Shown one piece after another: positions 1-9,324 of a stretch of 64,000 nucleotides of DNA. The position numbers were made by a program, and so were the translations under genes. Source of the DNA: Flavisolibacter nicotianae (GTDB taxonomy: Bacteria; Bacteroidota; Bacteroidia; Chitinophagales; Chitinophagaceae); the NCBI RefSeq assembly GCF_003628535.1, contig NZ_RBCI01000002.1:124001-188000 (forward strand). Direction: 5' to 3'. The notes under the pieces were generated by a model, which ran no database searches, was not told the DNA's origin, and was given only the letters and a program-made list of their open reading frames with translations. Numbering within the stretch: the first letter of the stretch is position 1; the number at the start of each line of letters is the position of its first letter.

Positions 1-1596
1 GTGTACGAGCCGCTTTTTGATGAAGACAAAAACGTGCACAGCATCCTGGTGATTGCCATCGACATCACGCAGCAGGTCATTGCAAGACGAGCGATCGAAA
101 GCGCGGAGGAAAGAGCCCGCCTGGCGGTGGAATCAGCAAAGCTGGGAACCTACGAACTCAACCTGCTGACCGACGAAATGATCGCGTCGGTCCGCCTCAA
201 TGAATTGTTTGATACCGACCCCACTCATACACATCCCAACTATATTTCCAAAATCCATCCCGATGACCTGCCGGTGAGGCAAAAGGCACACGAACAGGCG
301 CTTACCACCGGCAAGCTGCAGTACGAAAGCCGTGTGGTCAGGAGAGACGGCACGATGAACTGGATCGAGGTCTTCGGGCAGTATTATTTCGACGAGCAGC
401 AGAAGCCGTACAAGATCGTCGGGATCGTGTACGACATCACCCAGCAAAAAATGGTGGAAGAAGAGCGGGAGAAGTTCTTGTCGCTGTCGCACTACAGCCG
501 CGACTTCATCGGCATGTGCGACATGAACATGAAAACGCTTTATGTCAACAAAGCCGGCATCGGTATGCTCGGTATCGAAGGCGATGTCATGCAGGCCAGT
601 TTGTGGGATTGTTTCTTCCCGGAAGACCATGCCTACCTGAAGGAGACTTTTTTCCCCGCTGTGCTGAAGGAAGGGCATGGCGAAGTCGAGATCCGCTTCC
701 GACATTTTCAAACCGGTGCGCCGGTGTGGGTGATTTACAGTGTGTTTATGATCCACGACAGCAAAGGCAAACCATCAGTCATGGCCACCGTCAGCCGCGA
801 CATTACGGAGCGCAAAAACATGGAGAAGGAACTGGAGAAAAGGGTGGCGGAACGAACAGCGGAACTGGTAAAGCTGAACGATGAACTGCAACAGTTCACC
901 TATGTCTCGAGCCACGACCTGAAAGAACCCTTGCGCAAGATCCAGATGTTTGGGCAACTGGCGCAGCAGCATACCGATCCGTCCAACACCAAAGCGGTGG
1001 CAAGCATGGAAAAAGTTGTGCAATCGGCCAGCCGCATGTCAACGCTGATCACGGACCTGCTGAATTATTCCACGCTTTCCAACATCCAGCGATCGTTTAC
1101 AGCGGTTGACCTGAACATACTCTTGCAGCACACGATCGACGATGCCGAGTTGCTGATCAAAGAAAAAGCGGCCACGATCCATAAAAACGAATTGCCGGTC
1201 GTGGAAGGCGTCTCGTTTCAGCTCAGCCAGTTGTTTTTTAACCTGCTGAACAACGCCCTGAAATTCGGCCGGCAGGAAGAACCGCTCGAAATCACGATCG
1301 AAGCCTCCCCTCTGCGTGAAGAAGAACGTGCAGCTTATCCTTCGCTCTTGCCGGTTGCTTATCACAAGATCACTTTTGCCGATAACGGCATTGGCTTCAG
1401 GCCCGAATATGCCCAAAAGATTTTTGTCGTCTTTCAGCGCCTGAACGATAGAAGCCAGTATGGCGGTAACGGGATTGGCCTGTCGATTTGCAAAAAAATC
1501 GTTGAAAACCACCACGGCGAAATCTTCGCCACGGCAGAAGCGGGAAAGGGTGCCGTATTCACTGTACTGTTACCGCAGACGCAAGCGCAAGCATAA
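1..1596 (+). CDS. PAS-domain sensor histidine kinase (5' truncated by window edge)
   Basis: Multi-PAS histidine kinase; autophosphorylates and passes phosphate to an unidentified response regulator. The reading frame is open from base 1, so the N-terminus, which probably carries more PAS domains, lies outside the window; the GTG at base 1 need not be the start. Visible: the end of one PAS/PAC, a second PAS around residues 31-152 closing with YDITQQK, a third around 155-275 closing with VSRDITERK, a short coiled linker, a HisKA domain with SSHDLKEPLRK (phospho-acceptor His near residue 305), and a HATPase_c domain with NNALKFG (N box), DNGIGF (G1) and GNGIGLSICKKIVE (G2). No transmembrane segment is seen, so the part present is cytoplasmic. 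No regulator gene follows, which makes it an orphan or hybrid-partner kinase. No clear terminator is visible after the stop. Confidence 0.93.
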   Translation: MYEPLFDEDKNVHSILVIAIDITQQVIARRAIESAEERARLAVESAKLGTYELNLLTDEMIASVRLNELFDTDPTHTHPNYISKIHPDDLPVRQKAHEQALTTGKLQYESRVVRRDGTMNWIEVFGQYYFDEQQKPYKIVGIVYDITQQKMVEEEREKFLSLSHYSRDFIGMCDMNMKTLYVNKAGIGMLGIEGDVMQASLWDCFFPEDHAYLKETFFPAVLKEGHGEVEIRFRHFQTGAPVWVIYSVFMIHDSKGKPSVMATVSRDITERKNMEKELEKRVAERTAELVKLNDELQQFTYVSSHDLKEPLRKIQMFGQLAQQHTDPSNTKAVASMEKVVQSASRMSTLITDLLNYSTLSNIQRSFTAVDLNILLQHTIDDAELLIKEKAATIHKNELPVVEGVSFQLSQLFFNLLNNALKFGRQEEPLEITIEASPLREEERAAYPSLLPVAYHKITFADNGIGFRPEYAQKIFVVFQRLNDRSQYGGNGIGLSICKKIVENHHGEIFATAEAGKGAVFTVLLPQTQAQA

Positions 1597-1714
1597 TTTT
1601 TACCAGGTTGTCACTGGTTTAAAATGACAAAAAATCATTTGTCTGTCTTTTTCCTGTCCTCATAAAAGACTGCAACCCGCATGAATTGTTTTCTAAGCAG
1701 GCATTCCTGCAGCG

Positions 1715-3079
1715 CTATTTATCCCAGAAAATTTTTGGTGTGGACAAAGTGGCTTGCGGTGCATGTGCGGCGTTTAGCGAATATTCGTTTGTTGGATACA
1801 GAAAACGGCGCGGAACACCCACGCTGCCCGCCACTGGCGTAAGGTTCGGTGAGCCGGTTCTGCGCCAAAGCGTCCAGGCCTCCGGATTCAGGTAGAGGGC
1901 TATCCATTCCTGCTGGGCCAATTGTGCAAGAGCGTTGGAAACCGTTGCAGGCAAAGTGCCGTTTGCAGCGAGGTAGGTGGTAATATCCCCGGATGCAACG
2001 CCTAATTTTTCCATGTTTGCAGTAATGGCAGCCCGATAATAAGATTGTGCAAGCGCAACATTTCCGGTAGAGCGCAAGGTTGCCTCGGCTTTCACGAACA
2101 ACATCTCGTCGTACGTGATGAACTCTACATGCCCATTGATATCGCCGTAATACGAACCAATGCCTGCCCCATTCACATCGTTATAATTCGGGTCCATTAG
2201 AATGTTCAAACGCGGATCCTGTAGTGTAGTCAGCTTGTCGGCCAACGTGCCGGAGGCATAATCAATGTCTCCTCGCTGTTCGTTGAATTGATACACCGGG
2301 TTGGCAAAGGTTTCTGCAGTGCCAAAAACAAATTGTGCATTGTCGTTATTGCTTTCAAAAGCCTGGTTGGCTTCAGCCAAGGCACTGGTTGCCATCGCAG
2401 GGTCTCCCTTGCTTTGATGAATGAAAAGCCTGGCTTTGATGGCATGGCCGAATTTGATCCACTTCGAAGCGTCTCCTCCATAAATCAGGTCGTCTGTACC
2501 GGGTTTTCGTCCGCCGGCATTGGGGTTGGTGAGTTGTGCAATGCCGGCATTGGTTAAACTTTGAATGGTGTCATAAAGCGCCTTGGCATTGTTGTAAGCC
2601 GGATGTGTATTGGCTTCGCCAGCTAAGGCTTCCGAATACGGCACATCCCCCCACATGTCCACCAGGAGCTGAAGACTGTAGGCCATCAGGATTCGCGAAA
2701 TCCCGCTGTACCGGTTATCGCCGGCCGCATCGGCTTTCTGCATCAGGTCCCTGTCATTGCCCATCACCGACGTGTACAGGTTGCCCCAGGGCGTATCAAA
2801 GTCGGTAGAGGTCAGCACGTAATTGTAATAAGCTTCCGCCTGCCGCGAAAAACCAACGGCTTGCTGCACAAAAAGTGATGAAAACCTGGCCACGTCGCCA
2901 CCTTCTGTGTATGCTAACGCTGTTTCGACAATCGGCAGGATGTTGTCCGGCGTTACGGTTGCCGGAGAGTTGGGATTGATGTTGGCTCTTGTAAATGTTT
3001 CCTTTTTACAGGAAACCTGCAATAGCAATACAAGGAGTATAAACGCCAGGGAGGAGTATCTGTTGTTGTGGGATTGCAT
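1715..3079 (-). CDS. SusD/RagB-family outer-membrane lipoprotein (SusD-like_2 type)
   Basis: Surface lipoprotein that caps a SusC-type transporter and captures its substrate. The 454-residue product starts with a lipoprotein signal ending LLLQVSC, which puts the lipidated Cys near residue 24. A SusD-like_2 fold follows, with the typical INPNSPATVTPDNILP start and a TPR-like helical body (DMWGDVPYSEA). It lies 17 bp downstream of the SusC gene on the same strand, so the two are surely one operon. No glycosidase, protease or sigma/anti-sigma gene adjoins the pair, so the substrate cannot be inferred. The C-terminal KIFWDK ending is common in this subfamily. Confidence 0.93.
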   Translation of the reverse strand: MQSHNNRYSSLAFILLVLLLQVSCKKETFTRANINPNSPATVTPDNILPIVETALAYTEGGDVARFSSLFVQQAVGFSRQAEAYYNYVLTSTDFDTPWGNLYTSVMGNDRDLMQKADAAGDNRYSGISRILMAYSLQLLVDMWGDVPYSEALAGEANTHPAYNNAKALYDTIQSLTNAGIAQLTNPNAGGRKPGTDDLIYGGDASKWIKFGHAIKARLFIHQSKGDPAMATSALAEANQAFESNNDNAQFVFGTAETFANPVYQFNEQRGDIDYASGTLADKLTTLQDPRLNILMDPNYNDVNGAGIGSYYGDINGHVEFITYDEMLFVKAEATLRSTGNVALAQSYYRAAITANMEKLGVASGDITTYLAANGTLPATVSNALAQLAQQEWIALYLNPEAWTLWRRTGSPNLTPVAGSVGVPRRFLYPTNEYSLNAAHAPQATLSTPKIFWDK

Positions 3080-3096
3080 AACTCGTTTTTTGAGGT

Positions 3097-6000
3097 TTAT
3101 AAACCGACATTGAGTCGAATGCCATAATTCCTGGTACCCGGATTGTTGAAGTAATCCAGCCCCTGCCCGTTTGCCGGTCCTGCCAGGCTGGTTTCCGGGT
3201 CCACACCAGTATAGCGGGTATGAAGAATGATGTTGTTGGCAAACACTGAAAGAGTCAACGATCGGAATGTTTTTCCCAGGAGCGAAGCCGGCAGGGCATA
3301 CGTAAGACCTACCTGCCGTAGTTTAACGAAGGAGCCATCCTCCACATCCGGTTCGGAAGGGCCGATAAAGCTGCTTCCCACATTCTGCCAGTAGTATTGG
3401 TTCAACGCAACGGTTGCATTGTTGGCACTTCCCGGGCCGGACACCTCGTTGCCGTTTGCATCGAAGTGCACCACTTCCCCGGCCGCATTCAGGTGTCCGG
3501 ATAGACCACTAAACATTTTTGTGGTGCCCCGGCTCTCTGTTTCTTTCGACGTGCCGAAGTAACTGATAGCGCCCCTGGTGCCATTCCAAATATCACCGCC
3601 TCTGCGAACATCGATCTGGACGTTCAGCGAGAGGCCTTTGAATGAAAAGTTGTTGATGACAGCGCCCTGCCAGTCGGGATTGATGTCGCCTATGATGGCG
3701 TTCTTTGCTGCAACGATGGGCATGCCGTAGCCCGGACTGCTTTTATCGTCGTTGATCAACAGGTCGCCAGTGGGAATGTTCTTGCCGTTATCCGTTGTTG
3801 TGCTGGCCCGTTGGTACACACTGCCGTAGATCTGGCCAAACGGCTTTCCTTCAAACGCATCAATCTCACCGTTTTGGAAACCGGCAATCAGCACTTTGTC
3901 AATTCCCGGATATAGCTTTTCGACTTTGTTGCGGTTCAGTGACCAGTTTAAGTTCAAATCCCAGTTGAAGTTCCTTCCCCGGACAGGGTTGGTGTTGAGG
4001 CTCAGTTCAACACCCCTGTTGGTAATCACGCCTGCATTCAGCAGTTGCGAAGCAAAGCCTGTGCTGTAGGTGAACGGCACAGTGAAAATCGCATCTGTTG
4101 TTTTGGAATAATAATACGTTGCCGAAAGATTGATCCGGCTCCGCAGGAAGCCTAGCTCAAGTCCTGCTTCGTAGGAGGAGGTTCTTTCCGGCTTTAGATT
4201 GGGGTTGCCGATCACAGAAATCAGGGATGTGAGCTGGTAGCCGCCAATGGGTGTGCCGTTGTTGATCGGGAACAAAATGCCGGATGTAAAGCCATCGTTG
4301 AAAGCACCGGGAACATAATAGGTCTTTGACCCGAAGACCGGGGCGTCTTTTCCGACCTGTGCATACGACAGGCGCAGCTTGCCAAACGACAGCGTGGAAC
4401 TGTTTGTTTTCAAACCCGGTAATTCGGTAAATACCCAGGTCAGCCCTGCCGAGGGATAAAAGAAGTTGCGGTTATTCTCCGGCAGGGTTGAGGAGGTTTC
4501 ACGCCGGCCTGTCAGATTTAAAAACAGCATGTTCCGGAAGGATAGATCAGCATTTCCGTAAAATGCCATGGTGCGTTTGAGCTGATCCGCTTCAACGGCC
4601 GAATAAGACAGGGCGTTAGAGATATCAAAATACTTTGGCGCAATCAACGCATCGCCAACAGTGGTACGACTGGAGAAGGAACTGTAGAAATAGTTGTGCC
4701 CCAAAAGCAAGGATCCATTGAAATCATTGCTGAATGTTTTCTTCACCGTAACCGTGAAATCGGAATTGTACTGGCTGTTGAAATATCCGTTTACGATTCC
4801 TTTGCCCGCCCGAAAGGCGTTGGAATTGATATCGTAAAAGTTTTTGGAATCCTGCGAATAGACATCGCCCCCTAGACGGTAGGCAACGGTGATCCAATCG
4901 GCAAACTGATAGGTGGTTTGCAGGTTGCCAATCACCCGGTTAACGTTTTCTTTAAACGGGTTGCGGTTCACGGTCCAATACGGGTTGTCGTAACCGGCGC
5001 CGCCGCGGTAGTTTCGCTGGTCGCCCGTGGATGCAATCACGTAAGCCCGTTCGTCATCGGCGGCATTTGCCAGGCCGTACGCATTGTCAAAATTGGGTGG
5101 TGTACGCAGCAGCCCTAACATCACGCCGGAAACGTTTGACCCTTGCTGCACTTTGTTGTTGTACGAATTAATGTAGTTGAGGCTGCCGGAGATGCTTAGT
5201 TGATTCGTGAGCTTTGTTTGGCCATTCAGGGAAAAATTGGTTTTGTTGTATTGCGTTTTCGGCACCACACCGGTCTGGTACACGTTGCCGATAGAGGCCC
5301 GAAAACTTGAGCGGTCGGTATTTCCCGACAACGCAATATTGTTGTTTACGGCAAGTCCTGTTTTAAAGAATTCATAGCGGTCATATGGTGTTACGGGGAT
5401 CTTTGCCAAGGGGCTTGATTTCCCAACAATGTTTCCGTGCGGATCCCATTCGTTAATATTTCCATCCCAGAACAGGGTGTCCAGTGCGGCACCCCAGGTG
5501 ATGCGCCTGTTGGCGTTTCCCTTCGGCCCGGCGTATATGCCGTTGGAACCCTGCGAATATTTCTCCTGCAGTTCCGGCAACCGGTTGGTTTGGCTCCAGG
5601 TGACAGAAGAATTAAAATCAATGCTCATGCGCTGACCCACCGCACCTTTTTTGGTGGTAATGATCAAAGCGCCGCTGGCTGCCCTGATCCCGTACAAGGC
5701 CGTGGCTGCAGGACCTTTCAACACCGTAATTGATTCAATGTCATTTGGGTTGATGTCAATGCCTCTGTTTGTTGGAACAGTGCCACCCGTCAGGTTGGCG
5801 TTGGCGCCACTGACATTGGGCGTGGCAGAAGTGGGGTCGTAATTGTTGATGGAGTTATCAATGGGAATGCCATCGACCACCATCAGGGGCTGATTTTCTC
5901 CCGTGATGGACGTTACACCGCGTAAACGAATATAGGTTCCGCTACCCGGGTCGCCGGAACTGTTGATGACCGTCAGGCCGGCTGCTTTGCCTTCCAGTTC

Positions 6001-6411
6001 GCTGAGCGGATTTCCGGTGCCGGACCGGTTGAGTTCATTGCTATTGATGGTTTGCGTGGCATAGGTCAGCGAACGCCGCTCCCGGCGTATGCCCAAAGCA
6101 GTAACAACAACCTCGTTCATCTGGGCTTCCGTTGCCGGCAGCACAAAATTCAGCGTGCTGGCGTTGGCTGTTAACGTTTGTGTCTGGTGGCCGGAAGCCG
6201 ACACACTGATTTGTGCTCCGGGTTTGACGGTGATTGAAAAGTTTCCGTTCTGATCTGCCAGTACGGTGTTCCGTGTGCCTACCTCTGTGACTGTCGCAGA
6301 TGGAACCGCTTCGCCCTTATTGTCCTTCACCTGTCCCGTGATTGTCCGGTTTTGTGCAAAGGCACAATCGCTGCAAAGCAAAAGCATTGTCAGCAAGAAT
6401 AGTTTACCCAT
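3097..6411 (-). CDS. SusC/RagA-family TonB-dependent outer-membrane transporter
   Basis: TonB-dependent receptor that imports a ligand caught by the SusD partner just downstream. The frame is open to 6462, but the ATG at 6411 is preferred because a signal peptide starts there (MGKLFLLTMLLL, ending CAFAQ). That gives 1104 residues, normal for SusC. Domains: a carboxypeptidase-regulatory-like beta-sandwich (about 22-100, RTITGQVKDNKGEAVP), a TonB-box/plug region with NEVVVTALGIRRE and LMVVDGIPIDN, then a 22-strand barrel ending with the aromatic-rich RNYGIRLNVGL. There is no STN domain, so FecI/FecR-type signalling is not indicated. About 160 bp of upstream sequence separates it from the divergent HD-domain gene; I saw no convincing -7 box there. 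Confidence 0.94.
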   Translation of the reverse strand: MGKLFLLTMLLLCSDCAFAQNRTITGQVKDNKGEAVPSATVTEVGTRNTVLADQNGNFSITVKPGAQISVSASGHQTQTLTANASTLNFVLPATEAQMNEVVVTALGIRRERRSLTYATQTINSNELNRSGTGNPLSELEGKAAGLTVINSSGDPGSGTYIRLRGVTSITGENQPLMVVDGIPIDNSINNYDPTSATPNVSGANANLTGGTVPTNRGIDINPNDIESITVLKGPAATALYGIRAASGALIITTKKGAVGQRMSIDFNSSVTWSQTNRLPELQEKYSQGSNGIYAGPKGNANRRITWGAALDTLFWDGNINEWDPHGNIVGKSSPLAKIPVTPYDRYEFFKTGLAVNNNIALSGNTDRSSFRASIGNVYQTGVVPKTQYNKTNFSLNGQTKLTNQLSISGSLNYINSYNNKVQQGSNVSGVMLGLLRTPPNFDNAYGLANAADDERAYVIASTGDQRNYRGGAGYDNPYWTVNRNPFKENVNRVIGNLQTTYQFADWITVAYRLGGDVYSQDSKNFYDINSNAFRAGKGIVNGYFNSQYNSDFTVTVKKTFSNDFNGSLLLGHNYFYSSFSSRTTVGDALIAPKYFDISNALSYSAVEADQLKRTMAFYGNADLSFRNMLFLNLTGRRETSSTLPENNRNFFYPSAGLTWVFTELPGLKTNSSTLSFGKLRLSYAQVGKDAPVFGSKTYYVPGAFNDGFTSGILFPINNGTPIGGYQLTSLISVIGNPNLKPERTSSYEAGLELGFLRSRINLSATYYYSKTTDAIFTVPFTYSTGFASQLLNAGVITNRGVELSLNTNPVRGRNFNWDLNLNWSLNRNKVEKLYPGIDKVLIAGFQNGEIDAFEGKPFGQIYGSVYQRASTTTDNGKNIPTGDLLINDDKSSPGYGMPIVAAKNAIIGDINPDWQGAVINNFSFKGLSLNVQIDVRRGGDIWNGTRGAISYFGTSKETESRGTTKMFSGLSGHLNAAGEVVHFDANGNEVSGPGSANNATVALNQYYWQNVGSSFIGPSEPDVEDGSFVKLRQVGLTYALPASLLGKTFRSLTLSVFANNIILHTRYTGVDPETSLAGPANGQGLDYFNNPGTRNYGIRLNVGL

Positions 6412-6729
6412 GGTTTGGTGTTTAATATGATTGAATACGCTTCGTAGGCCGATAACCCGCATGGTAATTCAGCTTTGGTTATTGTAAGAACCGTTTTTGT
6501 AGGAGTGCGGTGAGGGTACGCTTTTCTTCAATCAGAATGGACAAAAAAAAGCAGTGGAAAGCTGTACATAAAAGGTGCGTTTTTTATCGAAAGATGACAA
6601 ATGCAATCCGAAGGATGAAAAGTGCCGTGTAAGGCAAGCAAAATGGCTTGCGCCACGAGGCTGCTATTGAATATTTACAGTTTACTGGAAGGAAGAAGTT
6701 CAAACACACTGTATCTTGCTGCCCATCTT

Positions 6730-7338
6730 ATGGCAGACGCAATTCAACCCCTTGGCAGAACAACTTTTGGCGATCCCGCAAATGCCGGCACTGTTTTATC
6801 CGAAAAGGAAGCACTCGATCTTTTAAACTCCTGGGTGGAGAACGAACGCCTTCGCCTGCACATGAAACAGGTAGCCGCCGTGATGAAAGCCTGGGCTCTC
6901 GAAAGGGAACACCTTCCGGAGGAAGAAGCGCACAAGTGGTGGCTCGCGGGCCTGCTGCATGATGCCGACTGGGAAAAGCACCCTACGGAGCACTGCCGCA
7001 TGATTGTGGAAGAGTTGGAGCGTCGCAAAATCGATTCGTCCATTATCCGCTGCATTGCCTCGCACGGGCCAAAGCATTTTGGTGTGGAACCGGAGTCGAA
7101 GATGGACCATATGATCTATGTATTTGACGAGCTGTCGGGCTTTATCCACGCGGCGGCCCTCGTTCGTCCGGCTCGCTACGATGGCATGGATGTAAAAAGC
7201 ATCCAGAAAAAACTAAAAACGCCTTCGTTTGCCGCGCAGGTAAGCCGGGATGATATTAACGATGCCATTGCCCGCATTTCCAGCCCGTTGGAAGAAACAA
7301 TCGACTTTGTGATCCAACACCAGCGGGACGTGGCCTAA
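6730..7338 (+). CDS. HD-domain phosphohydrolase-like protein
   Basis: HD-superfamily protein, probably a metal-dependent phosphohydrolase of unknown substrate. From the ATG at 6730 it is 202 residues; the frame stays open upstream to 6622, but that extension has no conserved look. Metal-binding residues are visible in order: an early His (LHMKQV), the LLHDADW HD pair, then the ASHG histidine and a late Asp in YVFDELSGF. This resembles the HDIG-related proteins of Bacteroidota. Cytoplasmic; no signal peptide. It is divergent from the SusC gene and followed by a separate secreted-protein gene, so it is probably monocistronic. Confidence 0.78.
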   Translation: MADAIQPLGRTTFGDPANAGTVLSEKEALDLLNSWVENERLRLHMKQVAAVMKAWALEREHLPEEEAHKWWLAGLLHDADWEKHPTEHCRMIVEELERRKIDSSIIRCIASHGPKHFGVEPESKMDHMIYVFDELSGFIHAAALVRPARYDGMDVKSIQKKLKTPSFAAQVSRDDINDAIARISSPLEETIDFVIQHQRDVA

Positions 7339-7453
7339 ACTTTCTTTCACGTTTTGTTTGCAATTGATTAAACCTGTCTTTCTTTTCCCTGTCAGTTAGG
7401 CGACGCTGTTGTACCTGTGAGGAAACCCGATCTTCTGCACAAGTCAATTCTGT

Positions 7454-9187
7454 ATGAGAAAAACATTGCTTTTGCTTGCTGCCGCCTGTTGCGGTCTTTT
7501 GCTTTCTGCGCAAACTGTTCCCTCTGTCAATTTTGGATTTACCATCGACGCTGCGACGTCCAATGCCAACTTTACAAACCAAAGCCGCAATTTGGGCGAC
7601 GGCGTTAAAAAAGCCTACTGGAGCTTTGGCGACGGTAACCGGGCTGTTACCGGTGCTGCCGACGGCACGCACCATCAGTACGCCAGGGCCGCCTCTTATG
7701 AAGTGTGCCTGAAGATTTACCGTTATCCCACCAACTCGCACGACTCGGTTTTGGTTGGCTCAGCCTGCAGGTCGCTGACGATTCAGCAAGTTTGCACGGC
7801 AGCCTTTCAGTGGGTTGATTCAATGGAAGGAGCCAAGCCTACCCGTTTCATCAAATTTTATGGCTATGGGCAAAGCAATGCCGGAAGGGTGCTGGAAGTT
7901 TGCTGGAAGTTTGGCGACGGCACCGATAGCTGCCGCACCTTCACCAACAGTTCGATCCCCGACCGTTATTTGCTGATGATGCATCGTTACCAGGAAAGCG
8001 GTGTCTACACAGCCTGTCTCCGCGTGAAGTTTGACGGTGGCTGCGTGGCCGAAAAATGTTCCACCGTTACGGTGCCAAAGATTGAAGCCGACAAAGATAG
8101 CTGCCGCGCCGAAATGGCCGTACAATCCATCACGGCAACGCCGCTGGGCCGTCGGTTCGTTGCAAAACCCTGGAGCAGCCTGCACAAAAAACCCCTCCGC
8201 GTTTGTTGGACTTTTGGCGATGGCAAAGACACCTGCGTGGAATACACATCTACCTATACCGGCGATTATTGGGTAGAACACCGTTATGCACAAAACGGAC
8301 GCTACGAGGCCTGCGTCAGCATCCGGTACGATGGCGGTTGCGAAAGCCGTTCCTGCCAGGCATTCACCATTGAGCAGCCTGCGCCACCACCCACCTCTTG
8401 CGAAGCCGGACTAAATGAAGTGGCAACCAACCTGGCCAGCCTCGAACGAAAGTTTTACGTAGGCCTGCAGGCCAATCGCCGGGCGGAAAAAATCTGCTGG
8501 AAGTTTGGCGATGGCACTGATAGCTGCGTGGTCCTTTCCAATCCTGTCAATCCGCAGCAACTGTTAGTGGCACACCGCTATGCGGCGCCGGGCAAGTACA
8601 CGGTCTGCATCCGTGTGCAATATGCCGAAGGTTGCGTGGCAGAACGCTGCCGGCCGGTTGAAATCCGGGTGCCGCACAACAACATCTGCGGTGGGTATAT
8701 GACGGACTCGCTGGGCGATGGAAATGTTATCCGCTTTACGGCAACCAGCATACACGGTCCGAACGACGAAGCCACGGGTTACCTGTGGTCCTTTGGCGAC
8801 GGAACCTCGGCCAGCGGCAAAGAAGTAAAGCATGCGTTTGGAACGCCGGGCACCTACACGGTTTGTGTTTCCATCAAAACAAGAGAAGGTTGCGAAACAA
8901 AGATCTGCAAACCCATTACCGTGGCCGGCAATGCGCAGCCGCAACTTACTCTGGCGCCCAACCCGGTTGTGAATAATTTGACAGCCGTGTTCCGCTCGCT
9001 GGTGCAGCAAACGGTGTCGGTACGGATTTACAACGGCACCGGTGTGCTCATCAGAAGCTATACCCGAAGCGCCGTCGTGGGAGCCAACACGTGGACCTTT
9101 GAACTGGGCAGCCTGCAAACCGGCGTGTACTCCATGGTGGTACAATCGGCTAATCAATTTGCCACGGCTATTTTCTTTAAGCAATGA
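7454..9187 (+). CDS. Secreted PKD-repeat protein with type IX secretion sorting domain
   Basis: Secreted or surface protein of 577 residues, probably an adhesin or structural protein. After a signal peptide (MRKTLLLLAAACCGLLLSAQ) come five PKD-type Ig-like repeats. Each carries the WxFGDG signature (YWSFGDG, CWKFGDG, CWTFGDG, CWKFGDG, LWSFGDG). From the first repeat on, the strands contain regularly spaced cysteines such as CWKFGDGTDSC and GGCVAEKC, which implies a disulfide-stapled version of the fold. The last 80 residues, beginning LAPNPVVNNL and ending ATAIFFKQ, look like a type A T9SS C-terminal domain, so export through PorU/V is expected. No catalytic domain is visible. A strong hairpin terminator follows at 9249-9283. 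Confidence 0.9.
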   Translation: MRKTLLLLAAACCGLLLSAQTVPSVNFGFTIDAATSNANFTNQSRNLGDGVKKAYWSFGDGNRAVTGAADGTHHQYARAASYEVCLKIYRYPTNSHDSVLVGSACRSLTIQQVCTAAFQWVDSMEGAKPTRFIKFYGYGQSNAGRVLEVCWKFGDGTDSCRTFTNSSIPDRYLLMMHRYQESGVYTACLRVKFDGGCVAEKCSTVTVPKIEADKDSCRAEMAVQSITATPLGRRFVAKPWSSLHKKPLRVCWTFGDGKDTCVEYTSTYTGDYWVEHRYAQNGRYEACVSIRYDGGCESRSCQAFTIEQPAPPPTSCEAGLNEVATNLASLERKFYVGLQANRRAEKICWKFGDGTDSCVVLSNPVNPQQLLVAHRYAAPGKYTVCIRVQYAEGCVAERCRPVEIRVPHNNICGGYMTDSLGDGNVIRFTATSIHGPNDEATGYLWSFGDGTSASGKEVKHAFGTPGTYTVCVSIKTREGCETKICKPITVAGNAQPQLTLAPNPVVNNLTAVFRSLVQQTVSVRIYNGTGVLIRSYTRSAVVGANTWTFELGSLQTGVYSMVVQSANQFATAIFFKQ

Positions 9188-9194
9188 GAACGAA

Positions 9195-9222
9195 GAATGA
9201 TGAGTGATCAGTGACCAGTCGC
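9195..9222 (+). repeat. Solo degenerate heptamer array (GAGTGAT/CAGTGAC dialect)
   Basis: Three to four 7-bp units in tandem (GAATGAT, GAGTGAT, CAGTGAC, CAGTCGC), just after the PKD gene stop and before the terminator. No inverted partner array is visible nearby. Confidence 0.5.
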
Positions 9223-9248
9223 CTTCCTGTCAAATTTCCCTCCTTCAT

Positions 9249-9283
9249 AAAAAAACCTCCTGCGTGTTCAGGAGGTTTTTTTA
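9249..9283. terminator. Bidirectional intrinsic terminator
   Basis: Inverted repeat AACCTCCTG/CAGGAGGTT flanked by an A run on the left and a T run on the right. It serves the PKD gene from the left and the TPR gene from the right, as the two converge here. Confidence 0.88.
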
Positions 9284-9324
9284 TGGGGAAGTGCGACCGT
9301 ATCAAACGGCTACTTGCTTTGCTG

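Noticed and set aside
1715-6411. Complete polysaccharide utilisation locus
   Set aside because: There is a SusC/SusD pair but no adjoining CAZyme, sulfatase or regulator; the GH2 gene is 17 kb away.
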